Source: Lachnospiraceae bacterium (GTDB lineage Bacteria; Bacillota; Clostridia; Lachnospirales; Lachnospiraceae). From it: DNA of 35,608 nucleotides. Shown piece by piece: positions 29,409 to 35,608 of the stretch. Every line of letters starts with the position of its first letter. Position 1 is the stretch's first letter. The stretch covers positions 1 to 35,608 of the forward strand of contig VSOB01000033.1 in assembly GCA_009774625.1 (NCBI GenBank). Direction: 5' to 3'. The notes under the pieces were generated by a model that was not told the DNA's origin, searched no databases, and worked only from the letters and a program-made list of their open reading frames with translations. Position numbers and translations under genes: made by a program.

Positions 29409-31010
29409 ATGACTGAGAAGTTAAAGGCGGTTCCGGTAAAAATACTGGAATGGTGGAATAAATTTACTTCTAAACAGAAGACGATTATCATATGTATTGC
29501 AGCAGGTGTTGCGATTGCTCTGGCAATATTGGTGACGGTTCTGACAAGACCCCAGTATGAACTTCTGGCAAATTGCGAAAGCACCAAAGAAGCTTCACAG
29601 ATTACGGAGCTTTTGGACGGCGCCGGTATTACTTATACCGTGTCGGATGACGGCTATCAGATCAAGGTAATCAGGGAACAGATTTCAGATGCCAATCTGC
29701 TTTTGGGCGCCAACAATATTCCGGCTGCTGCTTACGGAATCGATAATGTGACCAACGGCGGATTTTCCACCACGGAGTCGGATAAACAGAAACGCTATAA
29801 ACTCTATCTTCAGGGACAGATGGAGGAGGATCTGCTTCGGTTTGAGGCGGTAAAAAAAGCGGATGTGCAGCTTTCCCTTCCGGAAAATGACGGTACGTTG
29901 CTTTCCAAAAACGAAGAGTCCTTTGCCAGCATCATTTTGGAGCTGGAAGGAGAATTTACACAGGAAAATGCGGCCGCGATGGCACAGTTTGTCAAGACGG
30001 CGCTGGGAAATGAAAATGCCAGCAATATTACGATTCTGGACAGTCAGGGAAATCTTCTGTTTTCCGGCGAAGATTCCTATTCTGTAACAGGCAACGCCAG
30101 CAATCAGCTTTCGGTCAAACAGCAGGCGGAACGGCTTGTGCAAAGTGAAGTAAAGCGGGTTTTGCTGGGGACCAATCAATATGACAATGTGGAAGTGGCC
30201 AGCAATCTTTCCCTGGATTTTTCTTCCACAGAGATTACCAATCATGATTTCACACCGGCAGACGGACAGACACAGGGAGTGCTCAGTGAGGAAAACCTGT
30301 TCAGTGCCGAAAATGTGAACAATTCCGGCGGCGTGCCCGGTACAGATTCCAATGGAGAAAATCTGACCACATATGAGATGCCGGACAGTGAAAATTCCAG
30401 CTCCACCCAGACGGAAGAGAGCCGGAAGTATCTTCCCAATGAGAGAATCATGTCCCAGTCTATTCCGCCGGGACTGATCCAGTATGACGCATCTTCTATT
30501 TCCGTCGCTGGTATTACATATAACGTACAGAGGGAAGAGGATATTGAGAACCAGGGACTGCTGGACGGCATTAGCTGGGAAGAATACAAAGCCATCAACG
30601 GCGAAAGAGTTTTGCAGCCTGTGGATGACGGCATGATTGATATTGTATCCAAAGCTACCGGTATTTCGGCAGAAAATATTGCAATGGTGGCATATGAGGA
30701 GCCTCTGTTTATTGACAAAGAAGGGATGAACATCAGAGCGACGGATGTGATCCAGATCGTACTGATTATCATCATTCTGGGATTGCTGGCATTTGTTGTG
30801 TTCCGGAGTATGCGGGGAGAAAAAGCGGCAGAGGAAGAGGAAGAACTTTCCGTGGAAAATCTGCTGCAGTCCACACCAGAACCTGAGGTAGAGTCGATTT
30901 CGGTGGAAGAGTGGTCCGAAACCCGGAAGATGATAGAAAAGTTTGTGGATGAGAACCCGGAAGCGGTGGCAAATCTGCTCAGGAACTGGTTAAACGAAGA
31001 TTGGGGGTAA
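29409..31010 (+). CDS. fliF: Flagellar MS-ring protein FliF
   Basis: Builds the membrane MS ring that anchors the rod and surrounds the export gate. 533 residues. One membrane helix near residues 22-44 (TIIICIAAGVAIALAILVTV), the periplasmic ring-building repeats (YELLANCESTKEASQITELL, then AAYGIDNVTNGGF; KADVQLSLPEN; ITILDSQGNLLFSG), a Ser/Glu-rich insert and a second helix (VIQIVLIIIILGLLAFVVF). The cytoplasmic tail ends VANLLRNWLNEDWG, the FliG-binding region. The stop is six bases before fliG. Confidence 0.97.
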   Translation: MTEKLKAVPVKILEWWNKFTSKQKTIIICIAAGVAIALAILVTVLTRPQYELLANCESTKEASQITELLDGAGITYTVSDDGYQIKVIREQISDANLLLGANNIPAAAYGIDNVTNGGFSTTESDKQKRYKLYLQGQMEEDLLRFEAVKKADVQLSLPENDGTLLSKNEESFASIILELEGEFTQENAAAMAQFVKTALGNENASNITILDSQGNLLFSGEDSYSVTGNASNQLSVKQQAERLVQSEVKRVLLGTNQYDNVEVASNLSLDFSSTEITNHDFTPADGQTQGVLSEENLFSAENVNNSGGVPGTDSNGENLTTYEMPDSENSSSTQTEESRKYLPNERIMSQSIPPGLIQYDASSISVAGITYNVQREEDIENQGLLDGISWEEYKAINGERVLQPVDDGMIDIVSKATGISAENIAMVAYEEPLFIDKEGMNIRATDVIQIVLIIIILGLLAFVVFRSMRGEKAAEEEEELSVENLLQSTPEPEVESISVEEWSETRKMIEKFVDENPEAVANLLRNWLNEDWG

Positions 31011-31016
31011 GAGGAT

Positions 31017-32027
31017 ATGGCAACGGATTCTGGCTTATCCGGACTGCAGAAAGCGGCGGTGCTGCTGATTGCACTGGGACCGGAAAAATCATCCCATATC
31101 TTTAAACATCTGAAAGAAGATGAAATAGAAGAGCTGACACTGGAGATTGCGAACACAAGAAGCATTACACCGCAGTTGAAGGAAACAGTCATAGAAGAAT
31201 TTTATCAGGTCTGCCTGGCGCAGCAGTATATTGCAGAAGGCGGTATCGGTTATGCCAAAGAGCTTCTGGAAAAGGCTCTCGGCGAGGAACGGGCAAGGGA
31301 CGTAATCGGCAAGCTGACGGCATCTTTGCAGGTCAAACCTTTCGAGTTTGTACGAAAGACAGATGCGTCTCAGTTGCTTAACTTTATCCAGGATGAGCAT
31401 CCTCAGACCATTGCATTGATTATGTCGTACCTTTCTCCGGCACAGTCCTCTATGATTTTGTCCTCACTGCCTCCGGAGAGGCAGGCGGACGTGGCAAAGC
31501 GTATTGCCATTATGGACAGGACGAGCCCGGATGTAATCAAGGAGGTGGAAAAGGTTTTGGAATCCAAGCTGTCCTCTCTTGTTAATCAGGATTACACCAT
31601 TATCGGTGGTGTGGATGCAGTCGTGGAGATACTGAATTCCGTAGACCGTGGTACAGAAAAGCATATCATGGAAACTCTGGAAATCGAAGAACCGGAACTT
31701 GCCGACGAGATCAGGAAAAAGATGTTCGTATTCGAGGATATTCTTTTACTGGACGACAGAGCGATTCAGAGAGTTCTCCGGGATGTGGAAAATTCCGATC
31801 TTGCGATTGCTTTGAAGGGTTCTAATGAGGAAGTGCAGAGTGCTATTTTCAAAAATCTGTCCAAACGTCTGGCTGCCATGATCAAAGAGGACATGGAATT
31901 TATGGGGCCTGTTCGTATGAAGGATGTGGAGGAAGCACAGCAGAAGATTGTAAATATTATCAGAAAACTGGAAGATGCTGCGGAAATTGTTATTTCCAGA
32001 GGTGGAGGGGATGAAATTGTGGTCTAG
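31017..32027 (+). CDS. fliG: Flagellar motor switch protein FliG
   Basis: Torque-generating rotor protein. 336 residues. N-terminal GLQKAAVLLIALGPEKSSHI binds FliF; the central EHPQTIALIMSYLSP motif is the ARM-M hallmark; the C-terminal charged helix DDRAIQRVLRDVENSDLAIA carries the Arg/Asp pattern that interacts with the stator. Ends in a conserved EEAQQKIVNIIRKLED. Overlaps fliH by 17 bases. Confidence 0.97.
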   Translation: MATDSGLSGLQKAAVLLIALGPEKSSHIFKHLKEDEIEELTLEIANTRSITPQLKETVIEEFYQVCLAQQYIAEGGIGYAKELLEKALGEERARDVIGKLTASLQVKPFEFVRKTDASQLLNFIQDEHPQTIALIMSYLSPAQSSMILSSLPPERQADVAKRIAIMDRTSPDVIKEVEKVLESKLSSLVNQDYTIIGGVDAVVEILNSVDRGTEKHIMETLEIEEPELADEIRKKMFVFEDILLLDDRAIQRVLRDVENSDLAIALKGSNEEVQSAIFKNLSKRLAAMIKEDMEFMGPVRMKDVEEAQQKIVNIIRKLEDAAEIVISRGGGDEIVV

Positions 32028-32865
32028 TAACTTGCTGAAAAGGAACTGGGTGCAAGTTCAGTCTGATGACACCAGAGTGATCAACAGCAATGATATTTTG
32101 GGAAGGCGTATGCGGGAGCTGGGCATTGAGCCTTTGCCGGAAGAGAATGAGGATCGGCGGGAAGGGTTCCGGAGCGGATTGGGCGCTGAAGAACTAAGCG
32201 GATTTGCTTCTGAAGGCGAAGAAAGCTCCAATGTCATTAAGGCAGAACCGTCTGCTCCGCCGGAGCCTGTATATGACGGGCCCAGCCCGGAAGAACTGAT
32301 TGCCCAGGCCCAGGCGGAAATCCAACAGATGATGGAGAACGCCCAGGCAGAGATTGCGGCGGCCAGACAGCAGGCGCTGGAAGAAGGCCGGCAGGAAGGC
32401 AGGATGCAGGGATATAACGACGGTGCGGCTTCGGCAAATGCGGAGCTGGCAGAGGCCAGAGCGCAGTTGGAGGCGGAGTACAATGACAAAATGCGGGAAT
32501 TGGAACCTGAATTTGTCAAACAGTTAACGGCAATTTATGAACAGGTTTTTCATATAGAATTGGGAGACTATCAGAATCTGGTGCTGCGGCTTCTGGAAGG
32601 CTGTATGCAGAAGATGGAAACCAGCAGCAATTATATCATACATGTGGGACCTGAGGATTATCCTTTTGTCAGCATGCAGAAAAAGGTGCTGATGGAAGTG
32701 ATGGGCAATAAAAATGCCGCGCTTGAGGTTGTGGAAGATGCCACAATGAAGAAAAATGAGTGTATGATAGAAGCGGACGGCGGCATTTATGACTGCAGTC
32801 TGGATATGCAGCTTGCGGCGTTGCGCAGAGAGCTGCTGCTTCTTTCCTATGAAGGTGTGGAATAA
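32011..32865 (+). CDS. fliH: Flagellar assembly protein FliH
   Basis: Regulates the export ATPase FliI and links it to the C ring. 284 residues. A variable N-terminus (MKLWSSNLLKRNWVQVQSDD), an acidic linker, a long Ala/Glu/Gln-rich coil (AQAEIQQMMENAQAEIAAAR) with G-rich turns (EEGRQEGRMQGYNDG), and a globular C-terminus that resembles the V/F-type ATPase peripheral stalk (EADGGIYDCSLDMQLAAL). ATG 32011 follows GGTGGAGGGG; the ORF open upstream has no site. Ends two bases before fliI. Confidence 0.93.
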   Translation: MKLWSSNLLKRNWVQVQSDDTRVINSNDILGRRMRELGIEPLPEENEDRREGFRSGLGAEELSGFASEGEESSNVIKAEPSAPPEPVYDGPSPEELIAQAQAEIQQMMENAQAEIAAARQQALEEGRQEGRMQGYNDGAASANAELAEARAQLEAEYNDKMRELEPEFVKQLTAIYEQVFHIELGDYQNLVLRLLEGCMQKMETSSNYIIHVGPEDYPFVSMQKKVLMEVMGNKNAALEVVEDATMKKNECMIEADGGIYDCSLDMQLAALRRELLLLSYEGVE

Positions 32866-32867
32866 GC

Positions 32868-34178
32868 ATGGATTTATCCAAATATGAAAAGGCAAAAGAA
32901 AAAGTTTATTATAGAAAACTGGGCAAGGTGCTGAATGTAGTGGGCCTGACGATTGAGGCCGCGGGACCGGATGCCAGACTGGCCGATATTTGCTTTATCC
33001 ATCCGGAAGGAGAGGAAGGGCCGGGAATTATGGCGGAGGTGGTGGGCTTTAAAGACGGCCGGACGCTGCTGATGCCTTATGAAAATACGGAAGGCATTGG
33101 TATCGGCAATCTGGTGGAAAACACGGGGGAATCTCTTCGGGTATGTGTGGGAGATTTTCTTTTGGGCAGGACATTGGATGGCCTGGGCAGGCCTGCTGCG
33201 GGTGAGGTGCAGATTCCGCCGGATGCTGCTACATATTCTGTGGAGGCGCCGCCTCCGGATCCTATGAGTCGTGCCATTATTGATACCCCGCTTCCGCTGG
33301 GTGTGAAAGCGGTGGATGGGTTGATTACAGTAGGCGCAGGTCAGAGGATCGGTATTTTTGCCGGTTCCGGCGTAGGCAAATCCACATTGATGGGAATGTT
33401 TGCCAGAAATACGAAAGCAGAGATCAATGTGATTGCATTGATCGGCGAACGGGGAAGAGAAGTAAGGGAATTTATAGAGCGGGATCTGGGAGAAGAAGGT
33501 ATGCGCCGGTCTGTAGTGGTAGTGGCAACTTCGGATAAACCTGCATTGGAGAGAAATAAAGCCGCAAAAACGGCGACTGCGATTGCAGAGTACTTCAGAG
33601 ATCAGGGCAGGGATGTACTTCTTATGATGGATTCCCTGACCCGTTTTTGTATGGCGCAGAGGGAGATCGGGCTGGCTACCGGGGAGCCTCCTGTGACCCG
33701 CGGATATCCGCCCAGTGTGTATTCGGAACTGCCGAAGCTGTTGGAACGGGCAGGAAGAGCCGCCAGAGGTTCCATTACCGGACTGTATACCGTGCTGGTG
33801 GACGGCGATGACTTCAATGAGCCGATTACCGATACGGCCCGCAGTATTCTGGATGGGCATATTATGCTGAACCGTAAACTTGCCCACAAAAATCACTATC
33901 CTGCTGTGGATATTCTGCAGAGCATTTCCAGGTGTATGAGTCAGGTAACGGAAAAAGAGCATAAAAAGGCGGCAGGCAAGCTGAAAAATGTGCTGGCCAC
34001 CTATAACGAAGCGGAGGATCTGATTAATATCGGCGCTTATAAAAAAGGCAGCAATCCGAATATTGATTATGCGGTGGAAAAGATCGATGCCACCAACGCA
34101 TTTCTGATGCAGGATGTGGACAGCAAATTTACCTATGAAGAAACGATTGCCATGCTGGAAGCTCTGTATAAAGGATAA
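32868..34178 (+). CDS. fliI: Flagellum-specific export ATPase FliI
   Basis: Cytoplasmic ATPase that energises loading of flagellar export substrates, homologous to F1-beta. 436 residues. Walker A GIFAGSGVGKST near 162-173, the conserved Glu in ALIGERGREVREF, Walker B LLMMDSLTRF, and the GEPPVTRGYPPSVYSELPKL block. The family C-terminus is complete. GGTGTGG upstream is a usable binding site; it follows fliH closely, so translation is probably coupled. Confidence 0.97.
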   Translation: MDLSKYEKAKEKVYYRKLGKVLNVVGLTIEAAGPDARLADICFIHPEGEEGPGIMAEVVGFKDGRTLLMPYENTEGIGIGNLVENTGESLRVCVGDFLLGRTLDGLGRPAAGEVQIPPDAATYSVEAPPPDPMSRAIIDTPLPLGVKAVDGLITVGAGQRIGIFAGSGVGKSTLMGMFARNTKAEINVIALIGERGREVREFIERDLGEEGMRRSVVVVATSDKPALERNKAAKTATAIAEYFRDQGRDVLLMMDSLTRFCMAQREIGLATGEPPVTRGYPPSVYSELPKLLERAGRAARGSITGLYTVLVDGDDFNEPITDTARSILDGHIMLNRKLAHKNHYPAVDILQSISRCMSQVTEKEHKKAAGKLKNVLATYNEAEDLINIGAYKKGSNPNIDYAVEKIDATNAFLMQDVDSKFTYEETIAMLEALYKG

Positions 34179-34185
34179 GAGATAA

Positions 34186-34659
34186 ATGTCTAAATTTGTA
34201 TACCGGATGCAGAATATTCTGAATATCAAGGAAAAACTGGAAGAGCAGGCCAGAATGGATTTTGGAATGGCGATGGTACGCCTCAGGGAAGAGGAGGAGA
34301 AGCTGGAGCATTTGCGCAGTCGCAGGGACGGCTATGAAAGAGCTGCCAGAGATTCTCTGATCGCCTCTTTGCGGATCCGGGAGATCCGGGAAAATAAAGA
34401 AGCCATTGAGCGCATGAACGAGTTTATGGCAGCGCAGCGGATGGAGATCAGAAAAGCAGAAAAAAAGGTGGAACAGGAACGACAGAAGCTGCAGGAATCC
34501 ATTCAGGAGAGAAAAATTCAGGAAAAGCTGAGAGAAAATGCGTTTGCAGTATTTATGGAAGAGGAAAAGGCAAGGGAAAGCCGGGAAATTGATGAGCTGA
34601 CCAGCTATACATACGGGCAGAAAAAAGCAGAAGAAGCCCTGACAGAAGGCAGCGCATGA
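34186..34659 (+). CDS. fliJ: Flagellar export chaperone FliJ
   Basis: Small coiled-coil protein that docks with FliI and FlhA. 157 residues, almost entirely helical and rich in Glu, Arg and Lys, starting FVYRMQNILNIKEKLEEQAR, the typical FliJ opening. Identity rests partly on position right after fliI, since the sequence is low-complexity. A short 7-base gap to fliI. Confidence 0.9.
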   Translation: MSKFVYRMQNILNIKEKLEEQARMDFGMAMVRLREEEEKLEHLRSRRDGYERAARDSLIASLRIREIRENKEAIERMNEFMAAQRMEIRKAEKKVEQERQKLQESIQERKIQEKLRENAFAVFMEEEKARESREIDELTSYTYGQKKAEEALTEGSA

Positions 34660-34684
34660 AAATAAGGAGCGGCAGACAGGAATT

Positions 34685-35572
34685 ATGGCAAAAAAAGAAG
34701 AAATACAGGATACGGAAGAGGTTAAAGATAAAAAGAGTCTCAAGGAAGAGAAGAAACGGCTGAAGGCGGAGCAGAAGGCGCAGAAAAAAGAGGCAAAGCG
34801 CCGGGCAAAGGAGCTGGATGCCCAGGAAGAAGAGCTGGATGAAGAGTCGGAAGGCAGCTCTGCACCGATTGTGATGGTAACTTTTATCATCGTGGTAATC
34901 TGGATTGCCATTTTAGGCCTGTTGATCAAACTGGATGTGGGGGGTTTTGGTTCTACGGTGCTCAGGCCGATTCTGGGTAATGTGCCGGTGATCAATAAGG
35001 TGCTTCCGACGGAAAAAATGGCACAGCCGGGAGGAAGCAGCGGCGAAGAAGAGGAATATTATGGCTATAAAAATCTGAAAGATGCGGTGGACCAGATTAA
35101 GCGTCTGGAGCTGGAGCTGGAAAACGCCCAGTCAGGCAATGCGAATACCGAAAAGCGGATTCAGGAGCTGGAGGCGGAAATCGAACGACTGCGTACATTT
35201 GAGGATAATCAGATCGCGTTTGAGAATATCAAAAATGAGTTTTACAATGAGGTAGTGTACTCAGATAAAGGACCGGGAGCCGAGGCCTATATGAAATATT
35301 TTGAGTCTATGGACCCTGCTACGGCTGAACTGATTTATAAGCAGGTGGTGGCGCAGGAGCAGGTAGATAGCAAGGTACAGGAATATGCCAGCGCTTATGC
35401 AGAGATGAAGCCCAAAGAAGCGGCGGCTATCTTTGAGGCAATGCAGGATGATCTGGAACTGGCGGCAAAGATACTGGGCACGATGAGCGCAGGGGACCGG
35501 GGTAAGATCCTGGGAGTTATGGACCAGGAGGTAGCGGCCAGACTCACGAAAATAATGGATCCGGACTCTTAA
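34685..35572 (+). CDS. MotE-like / MgtE-N-domain flagellar protein
   Basis: A 295-residue membrane protein at the FliK-proximal position. A long basic-acidic N-terminal segment (residues 1-58, Lys/Glu-rich), a single membrane helix (IVMVTFIIVVIWIAILGLLI, about 61-80), a coiled coil (about 130-170), then a C-terminal domain with MDPATAELIYKQVV, MKPKEAAAIFEAMQDDLELA and MSAGDRGKILGVMDQEVAAR repeats like the MgtE N-terminal domain. This architecture matches MotE-type proteins that help position the stator. The last 36 bases of the window hold no gene. Confidence 0.8.
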   Translation: MAKKEEIQDTEEVKDKKSLKEEKKRLKAEQKAQKKEAKRRAKELDAQEEELDEESEGSSAPIVMVTFIIVVIWIAILGLLIKLDVGGFGSTVLRPILGNVPVINKVLPTEKMAQPGGSSGEEEEYYGYKNLKDAVDQIKRLELELENAQSGNANTEKRIQELEAEIERLRTFEDNQIAFENIKNEFYNEVVYSDKGPGAEAYMKYFESMDPATAELIYKQVVAQEQVDSKVQEYASAYAEMKPKEAAAIFEAMQDDLELAAKILGTMSAGDRGKILGVMDQEVAARLTKIMDPDS

Positions 35573-35608
35573 ATCCCGGTATTGGTTTTCCGATATATAC
35601 ATATATAC

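Noticed and set aside
30242..31192. 316-codon minus-strand ORF opposite fliF and fliG
   Set aside because: Serine-rich shadow frame produced by the codon bias of the sense genes; it crosses two well-defined genes.
32874..34229. 451-codon ORF on the minus strand opposite fliI
   Set aside because: Mirror of a strongly conserved gene; the translation is rich in His, Arg, Ile and Cys with no family features, and no ribosome binding site was seen.
1..35608. tRNA, rRNA, CRISPR arrays, insertion sequence transposases, integrases
   Set aside because: Looked for on both strands by eye; no cloverleaf, spaced identical repeats, or transposase/integrase motifs were recognised.

Overview
The window looks like chromosome from a motile, endospore-forming, obligately anaerobic Clostridia, most likely a member of the Lachnospiraceae. 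Three observations support this. The spore genes gpr, spoIIP and sigK are present. The order rpsT / gpr-spoIIP-lepA-hemW and the order comM-dprA-topA-codY-flgB-flgC-fliE-fliF-fliG-fliH-fliI-fliJ are both typical of Firmicutes. The biotin synthase has the auxiliary-cluster ligand pattern associated with anaerobes. All calls were made by reading the sequence; no database search was run.

Layout. 1-2316: a GNAT acetyltransferase whose 5' part is broken or lies outside the window, an XRE repressor facing a strong orphan promoter with a palindromic operator, and a 4-Cys uracil-DNA-glycosylase-family protein. 2317-5806: a MATE efflux pump convergent with a LysR regulator, which diverges from a two-gene (split CHR-domain) chromate transporter. 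5900-7650: a biotin module, bioB-bioY, with a near-perfect BirA operator overlapping its -35 box and a terminator at its end. 7747-10688: an HSL-type esterase with deoD, then a membrane diguanylate cyclase lacking the product-inhibition site. 10717-17556: rpsT facing the conserved gpr, spoIIP, lepA, hemW block, followed by sigK and its terminator.

17582-20917 is the accessory part. It is visibly AT-richer (hand count of one 60-base line: 24/60 G+C at 19201-19260, against 34/60 at 21541-21600). It contains a promoter running into a strongly folded element flanked by 11-bp direct repeats, a small TTG-start ORF on the minus strand, a small acidic protein, a broken DUF262 (ParB/Srx-fold, GmrSD-like) gene, an intact DUF3696-type SMC/ABC ATPase translationally coupled to it, and an unrecognised third gene. 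I read this as a partly decayed defence-like cassette inserted between sigK and the competence region.

20965-27962: a PilT-like ATPase, comM, dprA, topA and codY. 28126 to the end: a flagellar basal body, export and motor operon (flgB to fliJ plus a MotE-like gene), with its own sigma-A promoter after a terminator behind codY.

Themes. Sporulation (gpr, spoIIP, sigK), motility (fla operon, diguanylate cyclase), DNA uptake and processing (comM, dprA, PilT-like ATPase, topA) and nutrient sensing (codY, BirA-controlled biotin genes) sit together on one stretch. The points most worth following up are the decayed DUF262/DUF3696 cassette, the folded repeat-flanked element at 17602-17739, the BirA-controlled bioBY pair with its unusual iron-sulfur ligands, the insertion in SigK, and the 16-bp palindrome in front of comM.
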